From contig NZ_CP065425.1 of NCBI RefSeq assembly GCF_016772275.1, forward strand, positions 1,598,001 to 1,662,000: a DNA stretch of 64,000 nt. The letters are read 5' to 3'. Positions 11,667-19,879 of the stretch are shown piece by piece; positions within the stretch are counted from its first letter, which is position 1, and every line of letters starts with the position of its first letter. This stretch comes from Heyndrickxia vini. Lineage in GTDB: Bacteria; Bacillota; Bacilli; Bacillales; Bacillaceae_C. Under the pieces are notes generated by a model. The model had not been told where the DNA came from, searched no databases, and was given only the letters and a program-made list of their open reading frames with translations. A program made the position numbers and the translations under genes.

Positions 11667-12338
11667 ATGACAAATAATATTGCAAAAATGATTGATCATA
11701 CATTACTTAAACCCGAAGCCACTCAACAACAAATTCAAACTTTATGCGAAGAAGCAAAGGAATATTCATTTGCGTCAGTTTGTGTTAATCCAGCATGGGT
11801 TGCATTAGCGGCTGAGAAATTAAAAGGAACAGATGTGAAAGTTTGTACCGTAATTGGTTTTCCTCTCGGGGCAACAACTTCTGAAACAAAAGCGTTTGAA
11901 ACAAAAAATGCCATTGACAATGGAGCAACAGAAGTAGATATGGTCATCAATATAGGCGCCCTAAAAAGCGGGGATTATGACCTGGTAGAAAAAGATATCC
12001 GTGCTGTTACATCTGCTGCCCAAGGTAAAGCCCTAACAAAGGTTATTATTGAGACATGTCTTTTAACAGAAGAAGAAAAAGTTCGTGCATGTGAACTTTC
12101 TGTCAAAGCAGGGGCTGATTATGTAAAAACATCTACTGGCTTTTCTACGGGTGGTGCCACTGTCGAAGATATCGCCCTCATGAGGAAAACAGTTGGACCA
12201 GATAAGGGTGTAAAGGCTTCAGGTGGTGTCCGTAGTCCAGAGGATGCACAAAATATGATTAATGCGGGCGCAACACGTATTGGAGCAAGTTCAGGAGTGA
12301 AAATTGTTCAAGGATTATCAAGCGATAGTGATTATTAA
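11667..12338 (+). CDS. deoC: Deoxyribose-phosphate aldolase
   Basis: 223 aa. Class I aldolase that cleaves 2-deoxyribose-5-phosphate to acetaldehyde and glyceraldehyde-3-phosphate in nucleoside salvage. Family signatures are [11 protein letters not shown] near the N-terminus, [22 protein letters not shown], and the Schiff-base lysine region [16 protein letters not shown], with KASGGVR and GASS phosphate-binding segments. Shine-Dalgarno AAAGGAG. In B. subtilis the aldolase gene (dra) is in a distant nucleoside operon; here it is a single-gene unit after mtaB, bounded by its own promoter and terminator. Confidence 0.96.
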   Translation: MTNNIAKMIDHTLLKPEATQQQIQTLCEEAKEYSFASVCVNPAWVALAAEKLKGTDVKVCTVIGFPLGATTSETKAFETKNAIDNGATEVDMVINIGALKSGDYDLVEKDIRAVTSAAQGKALTKVIIETCLLTEEEKVRACELSVKAGADYVKTSTGFSTGGATVEDIALMRKTVGPDKGVKASGGVRSPEDAQNMINAGATRIGASSGVKIVQGLSSDSDY

Positions 12339-12350
12339 ACAAACGCAGTA

Positions 12351-12376
12351 AGCCCGGGGAGTATCCCGGGCTTTTT
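12351..12376 (+). terminator. Bidirectional terminator between deoC and yqeW
   Basis: AGCCCGGG (12351-12358) pairs with CCCGGGCT (12365-12372), followed by TTTTT. It lies between convergent genes; the yqeW stop codon touches its 3' edge. Confidence 0.9.
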
Positions 12377-13304
12377 AAATCCTTTTTTTTCCGTGAAACC
12401 GAATGATAAAACGGCCGAATTTTGTTGCAAATGGTAGAACAAGTAAAGAGCAAACGACATTAAATACAACACTTGCATGTGCCAACTGGGTTTCGAGACT
12501 TGCTGTTAAAGCTTGGCTGACATCAGCTAGATAAGGAATGCAGGGAATAAAAAAAATTGCTCCTACTACATTGAGCCAAATATGAGCATATGCTGTTAAT
12601 CTGGCTTCCTCTCCTGCACCAATACTTGCTAATAAGCCTGTAATGCACGTTCCAATATTTGCTCCTAACATAATGACTATTCCTGTTTCCAAAGGGAATA
12701 TCCCAGCACTTAAAAAGCTCATGGCAATCCCGGTCATCACCGTACTTGATTGAATACAGGCAGTTAAAAGGATTGAAAATAAAAACCCGAAAAAAATATG
12801 ATCATTCATTAGATAAAGAACCTTTTGGACAACATCTAATTGAGTTAAAGGTGCAGCTAACCACTCAAAAGCGCGCATTGCACTAATGATAATGGCAAAA
12901 CCGGTTAAAATATATCCTAAACTTTTTAATTTTTCTTGTTTAAATAGTAAACAAAGTAAACCTAAAAAAAGAAACGGAATGATTATACTGGATAAATCAT
13001 AGGATAAGAATTCTAAAGTAAAGGTTGTCCCGATATTGGTACCCAAAATAATTCCAATTGTTTGGGGAAATGATAATATTCTTGCAGCGACCAACCCGAC
13101 AGTTATGACCATTACGGCTGAACTACTCTGCAATATTGCTGTCATAATTATACCGACGATCATCCCTTTAATCGGTGTATTAGTAACCTTTTTTAACCAT
13201 TGTTCCATTGCCTTACCAGAAATATTAAACAAACCAACCCGCAACCAAGTCATTCCGATAAGAAAACTTCCTACTAATCCTACAAATAATCCAAAATAAA
13301 GCAT
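12375..13304 (-). CDS. yqeW: Na/Pi cotransporter II-related membrane protein YqeW
   Basis: 309 aa integral membrane protein of the PhoU/NptA (PNaS) sodium-phosphate symporter family. Two repeated halves carry the family's QSSS-type motifs (AILQSSSAVMVITVGL near residue 60 and ACIQSSTVMTGIAMSF near 195), each followed by a GANIGT/GTNIGT segment (LGTNIGTTFT, LGANIGTCITG). These are hallmarks of the substrate and sodium site. The frame is open further upstream to 13535, but GAGGTGGGG places the start at the ATG at 13304, giving MLYFGLFVGLVGSFLIGM. It is divergent from rpsU. Confidence 0.9.
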   Translation of the reverse strand: MLYFGLFVGLVGSFLIGMTWLRVGLFNISGKAMEQWLKKVTNTPIKGMIVGIIMTAILQSSSAVMVITVGLVAARILSFPQTIGIILGTNIGTTFTLEFLSYDLSSIIIPFLFLGLLCLLFKQEKLKSLGYILTGFAIIISAMRAFEWLAAPLTQLDVVQKVLYLMNDHIFFGFLFSILLTACIQSSTVMTGIAMSFLSAGIFPLETGIVIMLGANIGTCITGLLASIGAGEEARLTAYAHIWLNVVGAIFFIPCIPYLADVSQALTASLETQLAHASVVFNVVCSLLVLPFATKFGRFIIRFHGKKRI

Positions 13305-13380
13305 GTCCCCACCTCTTAATTCATCATATGGTAAAAATGATGTAAAAATGACGAGAACATGTAAAATAACGTAAAGTTTA

Positions 13381-13409
13381 TTGACCTGCTCATAAGTATA
13401 TATTATAAT
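13381..13409 (+). promoter_or_regulatory. Sigma-A promoter of rpsU-yqeY
   Basis: TTGACC (13381-13386), a 17-nt spacer, and TATAAT (13404-13409). It predicts a leader of about 60 nt before rpsU. Confidence 0.8.
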
Positions 13410-13476
13410 TGCAAGGTACAGGTTTTCATGTGTCATCATGATACCGTAGTGTGTGTTCGGAGGGAGGGAAAGAGAG

Positions 13477-13650
13477 ATGTCAAAAACAGTTGTTCGTAAA
13501 AACGAATCGCTTGAAGATGCTCTTCGCCGCTTCAAACGTACAGTTTCTAAAACGGGAACTTTACAAGAATATAGAAAGCGCGAATTTTATGAAAAACCAA
13601 GCGTAAAACGTAAGAAAAAATCTGAAGCTGCTAGAAAGCGTAAGTTCTAA
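13477..13650 (+). CDS. rpsU: 30S ribosomal protein bS21
   Basis: 57 aa, the standard length. Strongly basic, with the S21 signature [15 protein letters not shown] and the C-terminus [12 protein letters not shown]. The ATG at 13477 follows the purine-rich GGAGGGAGG (13459-13467). An upstream in-frame ATG (13453) would overlap that Shine-Dalgarno and is rejected. It is co-transcribed with yqeY, 14 bp downstream. Confidence 0.97.
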   Translation: MSKTVVRKNESLEDALRRFKRTVSKTGTLQEYRKREFYEKPSVKRKKKSEAARKRKF

Positions 13651-13664
13651 GAGAGGGTGGAAGA

Positions 13665-14117
13665 ATGGGTCTTCTCGAGCGTTTAAATGAAGATATGAAA
13701 CAAGCGATGAAAAACAAAGAAAAAGAAAAACTCTCTGTTATCCGCATGCTTAAAGCTTCTTTACAAAATGAGGCGATTAGGCTTGGTAAGGATCAATTGT
13801 CAGAAGAAGAAGAACTGACAATCCTTTCTCGCGAAGTGAAGCAACGCAAAGACTCCCTCCAGGAATTTCAAAATGCAGGTCGTGAAGATCTCGTTGAAAA
13901 AATTCAGACGGAATTAACTTTTGTAGATATATATTTACCCGAACAGTTAACAGAAGAAGAACTAACAAAAATTGTTATAGAAACAATTAATGAAGTTGGT
14001 GCAACTTCAAAAGCTGAAATGGGAAAAGTGATGAGTGCCATCATGCCAAAAGTAAAAGTAAAAGGAAAAGCAGATGGTTCAACTGTAAATAATATCGTTA
14101 AGCAGCAACTATCCTAA
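13665..14117 (+). CDS. yqeY: GatB/YqeY domain-containing protein
   Basis: 150 aa, a stand-alone version of the tRNA-binding YqeY tail domain found in the GatB amidotransferase subunit. Recognisable segments are [39 protein letters not shown] and the C-terminal [19 protein letters not shown]. Its precise role is unknown. The rpsU-yqeY pairing is widely conserved and suggests a link to translation. Confidence 0.95.
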   Translation: MGLLERLNEDMKQAMKNKEKEKLSVIRMLKASLQNEAIRLGKDQLSEEEELTILSREVKQRKDSLQEFQNAGREDLVEKIQTELTFVDIYLPEQLTEEELTKIVIETINEVGATSKAEMGKVMSAIMPKVKVKGKADGSTVNNIVKQQLS

Positions 14118-14119
14118 TA

Positions 14120-14153
14120 AAAGCCGGGAAGTATTTTACTTCCCGGCTTTTTT
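14120..14153 (+). terminator. Terminator after yqeY
   Basis: 14-bp perfect stem (14120-14133 with 14137-14150), 3-nt loop, T tail. Confidence 0.95.
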
Positions 14154-14180
14154 CATAGCAAGATAATACTACAAAAATAA

Positions 14181-14206
14181 TGAAACTTTTGTTCTACTCA
14201 ATCGTA
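14181..14206 (+). promoter_or_regulatory. Sigma-W promoter of yqeZ-floA-yqfB
   Basis: TGAAAC (14181-14186), a 16-nt spacer, and CGTA (14203-14206) match the sigma-W consensus. The homologous B. subtilis operon is known to belong to the sigma-W envelope-stress regulon. Confidence 0.85.
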
Positions 14207-14245
14207 AAATAATAAACAACATCTAAATTAGAAAGGGGTGAGAAT

Positions 14246-15556
14246 TTGAAAAAGGGCCTGTTCTTTATTGGATGTTTCATATTAGTAGTTTTTTTCTCAA
14301 TCCTCCCTGTTACAGCGAGTAATAATGAAAATACGGTAATCATTATTCCTATTGAAGAAGATGTAGAAAAAGGGTTACACGCTTTTTTAAAGAGAGCTGT
14401 CAAAACGGCAGAGGAAAAACACGCAGATATCATCATTTTTGATATTAATACACCAGGTGGTGCAGTGGATGCGGCAAGTGAGATTGGAAAACTGCTAAAT
14501 AGTACTAAAATAAAGAAAATAGCTTTCGTCAATAATAAAGCTTTGTCTGCAGGTGCATATATTTCTCTATTTGCTGACCAAATTTATATGGTGCCAGATG
14601 GGACAATGGGCGCAGCGGCAATTATCGATCAAAAGGGAAACACTGCGGGAAAAAAGGCGGAAAGCTATTGGCGGTCTGCCATGAACGCAGCTGCTAGCCA
14701 ACATGGACGTAATCCAATATACGCAGAAGCGATGGCTGTTGAAAACATTAATCTACCTGATTTAAAAGTTGAAAAGGGTGGGTTGCTGACACTTACTGCT
14801 GACCAAGCTGTTGAAGTTGGCTATTCCGAAGGAACCGTAAAAAATATTGATGAACTACTCGCGAAGATAGGTTATGAACATGCGAATATTGAACATATTA
14901 ATAGTAGTTTTGCTGAAAAGGTTGCGAGATTTTTAACAAATCCTATTGTTGTACCTATATTGTTATCTATTGCCAGCCTTGGTTTAGTGATAGAATTGTA
15001 TTCCCCTGGGTTCGGTATACCAGGTACAATGGGAATCATGGCACTTCTATTGTTTTTTTATGGACATTTAGTCGCAGGATTAGCGGGGTATGAATCTCTT
15101 ATTTTGTTTATTATTGGTATTGTTCTTATTATTGCGGAGTTCTTCTTACCTGGAGCAATTGCAGGAATACTTGGTACTGCTGCGATAGTAGGTAGCTTAC
15201 TAATGGCGGGTGGGAACATTTTTTACATGGGTATTTCCATCATCATTGCTATTTTAGTAGCAATAATTGGTATGATTATAATGGTAAAGGTGTTAGGAAA
15301 ACGTATGAAACTATTTAAAAAGATTATCTTATCCGATTCTACTAGTACAGAAAAAGGTTATGTTTCAAATGTTAATCGTTTGGAGTTAGTAGGGAAAAAT
15401 GGGGTTACAATGACACCGCTTCGACCTGCCGGTACAATGACAATCAATGATGAACGTTTAGACGTCGTAAGTGAAGGCGGGTACATCGATAAGGGAGTGA
15501 AAGTGAAGATAATCAAGGTAGAAGGATCGCGTATTGTAGTTAGAGAAGATAATTAG
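14246..15556 (+). CDS. yqeZ: NfeD-family membrane serine protease-like protein YqeZ
   Basis: 436 aa. An N-terminal signal/anchor (residues 1-25) leads to a ClpP-class protease domain ([13 protein letters not shown]; catalytic-serine region [12 protein letters not shown]), then four or five membrane segments (about 235-345) and a C-terminal soluble OB-like NfeD domain. Such proteins pair with flotillin-like partners, and floA follows 22 bp downstream. The start is a TTG (14246) after GAAAGGGGTG. Expression is likely sigma-W dependent. The active-site assignment is from family knowledge. Confidence 0.92.
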   Translation: MKKGLFFIGCFILVVFFSILPVTASNNENTVIIIPIEEDVEKGLHAFLKRAVKTAEEKHADIIIFDINTPGGAVDAASEIGKLLNSTKIKKIAFVNNKALSAGAYISLFADQIYMVPDGTMGAAAIIDQKGNTAGKKAESYWRSAMNAAASQHGRNPIYAEAMAVENINLPDLKVEKGGLLTLTADQAVEVGYSEGTVKNIDELLAKIGYEHANIEHINSSFAEKVARFLTNPIVVPILLSIASLGLVIELYSPGFGIPGTMGIMALLLFFYGHLVAGLAGYESLILFIIGIVLIIAEFFLPGAIAGILGTAAIVGSLLMAGGNIFYMGISIIIAILVAIIGMIIMVKVLGKRMKLFKKIILSDSTSTEKGYVSNVNRLELVGKNGVTMTPLRPAGTMTINDERLDVVSEGGYIDKGVKVKIIKVEGSRIVVREDN

Positions 15557-15578
15557 TCTTATTAAAGGGGGAAATAAA

Positions 15579-16580
15579 ATGGCATTAGATCCAGGTACAA
15601 TTCTCGTTTTATTGGCGATTGTTGCTGGTATTATTGTTCTAGCAATCTTATTAACTTTTGTTCCGGTTATGCTTTGGATATCTGCTCTTGCAGCAGGAGT
15701 TAAAATTGGAATTTTCACATTAATTGGAATGAGGCTTCGTCGAGTTATTCCGAGCCGTATTATTAATCCATTAATTAAAGCTCGGAAAGCGGGTATTGAT
15801 GTAGGAATTAATCAACTTGAAAGTCACTATTTAGCTGGTGGTAATGTTGACCGTGTCGTAAATGCGTTAATCGCAGCGCATCGTGCGAATATTGAGCTAA
15901 CATTCGAGCGCTGTGCAGCTATCGATTTAGCTGGCCGTAATGTGTTAGAAGCGGTTCAAATGAGTGTAAATCCAAAAGTAATTGAAACACCGTTTATTGC
16001 CGGTGTTGCAATGAATGGGATTGAGGTTAAGGCAAAAGCAAGAATTACAGTTCGTGCCAATATCGAAAGATTAGTCGGTGGAGCTGGTGAGGAGACAATT
16101 ATTGCTCGTGTAGGTGAAGGAATTGTTAGTACAATTGGTTCATCAGACCATCACAAAAAAGTATTGGAAAATCCAGATCTTATATCCCAAACGGTATTAG
16201 CAAAGGGCTTAGATGCTGGTACAGCATTTGAAATTCTGTCCATCGATATTGCGGATGTTGATATCGGCAAAAACATCGGTGCGGAACTGCAAACAGAGCA
16301 AGCGGAAGCTGATAAAAAAATTGCTCAAGCAAAAGCGGAAGAACGCCGTGCAATGGCTGTAGCCTCTGAACAGGAAATGAAAGCCCGTGTACAAGAAATG
16401 AGAGCGAAAGTTGTAGAAGCAGAGGCAGATGTACCATTAGCGATGGCTGAAGCACTTCGTACAGGCAATATTGGTGTAATGGACTATATGAATTTTAAAA
16501 ACATCGAATCTGATACAGATATGCGAGGCTCCATTGGAAAAATGACTACAGATAAAAAAGATCAACAAAAGCCAGAATAA
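15579..16580 (+). CDS. floA: Flotillin-like protein FloA
   Basis: 333 aa. Membrane scaffold that organises functional microdomains in Bacillus, affecting membrane fluidity, signalling and cell shape. A hydrophobic N-terminal hairpin (about residues 6-50) anchors it, the SPFH-like domain follows ([54 protein letters not shown]), and an alanine/glutamate-rich coiled coil (about 225-290) drives oligomerisation. Shine-Dalgarno AAAGGGGG precedes the ATG. The B. subtilis counterpart is yqfA. Confidence 0.96.
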   Translation: MALDPGTILVLLAIVAGIIVLAILLTFVPVMLWISALAAGVKIGIFTLIGMRLRRVIPSRIINPLIKARKAGIDVGINQLESHYLAGGNVDRVVNALIAAHRANIELTFERCAAIDLAGRNVLEAVQMSVNPKVIETPFIAGVAMNGIEVKAKARITVRANIERLVGGAGEETIIARVGEGIVSTIGSSDHHKKVLENPDLISQTVLAKGLDAGTAFEILSIDIADVDIGKNIGAELQTEQAEADKKIAQAKAEERRAMAVASEQEMKARVQEMRAKVVEAEADVPLAMAEALRTGNIGVMDYMNFKNIESDTDMRGSIGKMTTDKKDQQKPE

Positions 16581-16604
16581 AACCAAAGGTAAGGAGGAAT
16601 TCCT

Positions 16605-17003
16605 TTGGAACTCATTATAGCAATAGTTGTAGGGATAATCGGCTTTATCGTAAAAAGGAAGACAGAAGGACAAGAAGCTGAAAAGAAATCAGCTTCTAGA
16701 CCAGTTTTTTCGCCTGCAAAGCCTTCGGTTACAACGCAGCAAAAGGTGAAAAAAGTTGTTTCAACTATAGAGACATCTTATAAAAATGAAAAAGCTCCAT
16801 TGCTTGAAAAAATGGAGAAAAATATAGAACGGACGAATGAAGCACAAATCATAAAAAAATACGAAGAAGTGACATCCTTTCAAAAAGATTATCATGAAGA
16901 AACGAAGAAAATTGATATTGATGAAAGCGATCTTTTAAAAGGAATCATATTAGCGGAAGTTCTTGGCCCTCCAAGAGCAAAAAAACCATTTAAAAGTAAA
17001 TAA
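16605..17003 (+). CDS. yqfB: YqfB-like small membrane-anchored protein
   Basis: 132 aa. A hydrophobic N-terminus (MELIIAIVVGIIGFIV) is followed by a long lysine/glutamate-rich soluble tail with no recognised domain. It starts at a TTG behind AAGGAGGA, 24 bp after floA, and ends the operon at a strong terminator. The name is by position: yqeZ-yqfA-yqfB is the B. subtilis order. The function is unknown. Confidence 0.7.
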   Translation: MELIIAIVVGIIGFIVKRKTEGQEAEKKSASRPVFSPAKPSVTTQQKVKKVVSTIETSYKNEKAPLLEKMEKNIERTNEAQIIKKYEEVTSFQKDYHEETKKIDIDESDLLKGIILAEVLGPPRAKKPFKSK

Positions 17004-17012
17004 TTTGTTATG

Positions 17013-17046
17013 AAACCGTATCATAAAAAAATGATACGGTTTTTCT
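17013..17046 (+). terminator. Terminator after yqfB
   Basis: 12-bp perfect stem AAACCGTATCAT / ATGATACGGTTT (17013-17024, 17031-17042), A6 loop, T-rich tail. Confidence 0.95.
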
Positions 17047-17103
17047 TAATAATAAAGAAAGTATAATTTTTTATGTGTCTTCAGTCTTACTAAGTATCCT
17101 GCA

Positions 17104-17236
17104 ATGTCCAGCTCCAGCGCCTATCGACTAGAAAACTTCAGGACTTTTCCCTACGATAAGTCAACATCGATTCGCCTTTCAGGCTCATCGTGTTTCCTTT
17201 ATCTCCGTCGATGAGCAAGGCGCTTCCGCTTTTCTT
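17104..17236 (+). repeat. Structured intergenic repeat, copy A
   Basis: About 133 bp sharing long identical blocks with copy B at 43481-43636, including CCCTACGATAAGTCAACATC (17150-17169) and GTCGATGAGCAAGGCGCTT (17208-17226). The outer arms AGCGCCT and AGGCGCT, and TCGAC with GTCGA, are complementary. An inner GCCT/AGGC hairpin sits inside an ACGAT/ATCGT stem. It fills most of the 297-bp gap between yqfB and yqfC and contains no gene. I recognise this as a family common in Bacillaceae intergenic regions; its function is not known to me. Confidence 0.85.
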
Positions 17237-17248
17237 ATAAAAAAGTGT

Positions 17249-17276
17249 GCTGAATCCCCATTCTTGTTCATAAATA
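17249..17276 (+). promoter_or_regulatory. Possible sigma-E promoter of yqfC-yqfD
   Basis: GCTGAAT, 13 nt, then CATAAATA loosely resembles sigma-E boxes (-10 near CATACA-T). It is weak by sequence and supported mainly because yqfC and yqfD are mother-cell sporulation genes in B. subtilis. Confidence 0.3.
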
Positions 17277-17300
17277 TGAGATGAAAGGGGGTTCTTTTTT

Positions 17301-17591
17301 ATGGCAAAAAATTGGAGCCGAATACTTCGAAGTTGGATGACGAATAAAATGGAGCTGCCTCAGGATGTCATGATGGATCTCCCTCGAATTACCATGATCG
17401 GACAAATTCATATTTATATAGAAAATCATCGCGGGTTGTTAACCTTTTCAGATCGTGAAGTGCGTTTATTACTTAAACAAGGGCAACTACTTATTAAAGG
17501 TCAATCCTTTGTTATTAAAACGATTTTACCAGAAGAGATCTTACTTGAAGGGAAAATTGATGAAGTAATTTATTTAAATGAGAAGGAGTGA
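17301..17591 (+). CDS. yqfC: Sporulation protein YqfC
   Basis: 96 aa. Family features include LPQDVMMDLPRITMIGQIHIYIENHRGL and the EVRLLLKQGQLLIKG segment. YqfC and YqfD are sporulation proteins in B. subtilis; their biochemical role is unclear. It starts at an ATG behind GAAAGGGGG and lies 6 bp before yqfD. Confidence 0.93.
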   Translation: MAKNWSRILRSWMTNKMELPQDVMMDLPRITMIGQIHIYIENHRGLLTFSDREVRLLLKQGQLLIKGQSFVIKTILPEEILLEGKIDEVIYLNEKE

Positions 17592-17597
17592 CTACTT

Positions 17598-18791
17598 TTG
17601 AAAAACCATTGGTTTACATTTTTTGGTGGAACGATTCTTGTTAAGGTTGAAGGAAAGGGGGTTGAGCGATTTATTAACCAGCTTACCCGTTCCAGTTTGA
17701 TTGTATGGAATGTGAAACGACAAGGTTCTTCCGCTATTACATTTTATATTCGTCTCAAAGATGTGCATAAATTAAGACACCAAGTCCGCAAATTTGATTG
17801 TAAAATATCTTTTTTAAGTGGACAAGGGGCCCCTTTTTTATGGAAAAGAACATTAAAAAATGCAGGGTTTTTCGCAGGATTTCTACTTTTCTTTGTTGTT
17901 ATTACGCTATTATCAAATATTGTATGGGGGATAAATATAAAAGGGGCGAGCCCGCAAATTGAGCATCAAATTCGAAAGGAATTAGATAATCTTGGTGTTC
18001 ATGTAGGGAAACTCCAATTTTTTATTGATGATGTTGAAACCATTCAACGAAAATTAGAAGATCGTATTCCGAATATTACCTGGGTGGGTGTTGATTTAAA
18101 CGGGACAACCTACCACTTTCAAGTTGTTGAAAAAAATATACCAGAGCAAGCTGAGAAGCAATCGCCACAAAATCTTGTAGCAAATAAAAAAGCGGTCATT
18201 GTTGACATGTTTGTCGAAAATGGGCAACCGGTGGTAAAGGTTAATCAGTATGTAAAAAAAGGACAACTTTTAGTTTCGGGAACAATTGGAAATGAACACA
18301 ATGAAAAGAAAGTTGCGGCTATAGGAAAGGTAATAGGGAAAACGTGGTATAAAGTAGATGTGAATATGCCTTTTAAATCTGAATTCCAAGTATATACAGG
18401 GAATGAAAAGCGAAAATATTCTTTGGAAATTGGTTCTGTTAGTATTCCATTATGGGGATTTGGAAAAATAGAATATAAGGACTTTGATAAGGAAACCCAG
18501 TCGCACAATATCAAGTTTCTTAAATGGCAACTTCCGATAAAATATGAAAATACAACGATTAGAGAAAATGAAAAAGTGGAAAGGAATTATACAAAAAATG
18601 AAGCTATAAATGCTGCAAAAGAAATTGCTAAAAGTGATTTAAAAGCAAAGATTCCATCAGATGCAAAGATTATTGATGAATATGTTTTGCATCAAAAAGT
18701 TGAGAATGGTAAAGTGGATTTATCAATATATTTCCAAGTAACCGAAAATATTGCGAAAGCAAAACCAATTATTCAAGGAGACGCTGAATGA
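17598..18791 (+). CDS. yqfD: Sporulation protein YqfD
   Basis: 397 aa. A cytoplasmic N-terminal region (about 1-85, starting MKNHWFTFFGGTILVKVEG) precedes one membrane segment (about 92-112, FAGFLLFFVVITLLSNIVWG). A large extracytoplasmic domain follows (ITWVGVDLNGTTYHFQVVEK). The start is a TTG (17598) behind AAGGAGTGA. It overlaps phoH by 4 bp (ATGA), so the two are translationally coupled. Confidence 0.93.
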   Translation: MKNHWFTFFGGTILVKVEGKGVERFINQLTRSSLIVWNVKRQGSSAITFYIRLKDVHKLRHQVRKFDCKISFLSGQGAPFLWKRTLKNAGFFAGFLLFFVVITLLSNIVWGINIKGASPQIEHQIRKELDNLGVHVGKLQFFIDDVETIQRKLEDRIPNITWVGVDLNGTTYHFQVVEKNIPEQAEKQSPQNLVANKKAVIVDMFVENGQPVVKVNQYVKKGQLLVSGTIGNEHNEKKVAAIGKVIGKTWYKVDVNMPFKSEFQVYTGNEKRKYSLEIGSVSIPLWGFGKIEYKDFDKETQSHNIKFLKWQLPIKYENTTIRENEKVERNYTKNEAINAAKEIAKSDLKAKIPSDAKIIDEYVLHQKVENGKVDLSIYFQVTENIAKAKPIIQGDAE

Positions 18792-19750
18792 CTGAAGATT
18801 CAATAACATCAAACCTTCAATTACAAAATACAAATGAAGCAATTGCTTTATTTGGTATATCAGATGTGAATTTGAAATTACTGGAACAAGAATACGAAGT
18901 ATCAATCGTTACCCGTGGAGAAACGATAGATGTTTCGGGAAATGAAAGCAATGTGGAGAAAGTTTACCATATTTTGTTTCAACTGCTAAAAATAATTCGG
19001 CAATCTATCAATATTAGTCAACGTGATGTTGTCTATGCTATCCAAATGGAAAAGCAAGGAATACTCGAGTATTTTGCAGAAATATATGAAGAAGAAATCA
19101 CTAAAAATGCAAAGGGCAAACCGATCCGAGTAAAAACATTAGGACAAAGACAATATATTGCTGCAATTAAAAAGAACGATTTAGTATTTGGAATTGGCCC
19201 CGCAGGCACAGGGAAGACATATTTAGCCGTTGTCATGGCAGTAAGTGCGTTAAAAAGCGGCCATGTCAAACGGATCATACTAACGAGACCTGCTGTAGAA
19301 GCGGGAGAAAGTTTGGGCTTCTTACCGGGTGATTTAAAGGAGAAAGTGGATCCCTACTTACGTCCACTGTACGATGCATTAAATGATGTATTGGGCAGTG
19401 AACATACAAACCGTTTAATTGAACGAGAAACAATTGAAATTGCGCCTCTCGCCTATATGAGAGGAAGAACATTAGACGATGCCTTTGTCATTCTTGATGA
19501 GGCACAGAACACAACACAAGCGCAAATGAAAATGTTTTTAACACGCTTAGGTTTTAATTCAAAGATGGTAATTACCGGGGATCGAACGCAGGTAGATTTA
19601 CCAAAAGGAGTTCAATCCGGCCTCGTCGCCGCGGAAAAGATATTGGACAATGTCCAAGGCATCTCGTTTACGCATTTAGAACAAAGTGATGTTGTTAGAC
19701 ACCCGCTTGTTGCAAAAATTATTGATGCTTATAATCACCATTCCATTTAA
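18788..19750 (+). CDS. phoH: PhoH-like ATPase
   Basis: 320 aa. P-loop ATPase of the PhoH family, proposed to act in RNA metabolism and often encoded near ybeY. A KH-like N-terminal region is followed by Walker A (GIGPAGTGKTYLAV), Walker B (VILDEAQNTT) and the sensor GDRTQVDLP. In this window it is encoded just before pgpH-ybeY, the standard Firmicutes arrangement. A terminator follows. Confidence 0.95.
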   Translation: MTEDSITSNLQLQNTNEAIALFGISDVNLKLLEQEYEVSIVTRGETIDVSGNESNVEKVYHILFQLLKIIRQSINISQRDVVYAIQMEKQGILEYFAEIYEEEITKNAKGKPIRVKTLGQRQYIAAIKKNDLVFGIGPAGTGKTYLAVVMAVSALKSGHVKRIILTRPAVEAGESLGFLPGDLKEKVDPYLRPLYDALNDVLGSEHTNRLIERETIEIAPLAYMRGRTLDDAFVILDEAQNTTQAQMKMFLTRLGFNSKMVITGDRTQVDLPKGVQSGLVAAEKILDNVQGISFTHLEQSDVVRHPLVAKIIDAYNHHSI

Positions 19751-19777
19751 CCCGACCAAAAAATCGGGTTATTTTTT
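19749..19777 (+). terminator. Terminator after phoH
   Basis: AACCCGA (19749-19755) pairs with TCGGGTT (19764-19770), followed by ATTTTTTATT. Confidence 0.85.
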
Positions 19778-19879
19778 ATTATTAATATTTATGAGTGCAA
19801 TTTTGTACAAAAACTGATATGATTTTACATAATTAGGGAAGGAAACACCGCAAAACATAAAATTGGTGGTGGGAGTTTA

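Noticed and set aside
13305-13535. N-terminal extension of yqeW to 386 aa
   Set aside because: The extension has no Shine-Dalgarno, overlaps the divergent rpsU promoter and start, and is absent from the family; GAGGTGGGG supports 13304.
17104-17236. Repeat copies as CRISPR or insertion sequence
   Set aside because: Copies are dispersed, not clustered with spacers, contain no coding region, and have no transposase nearby.
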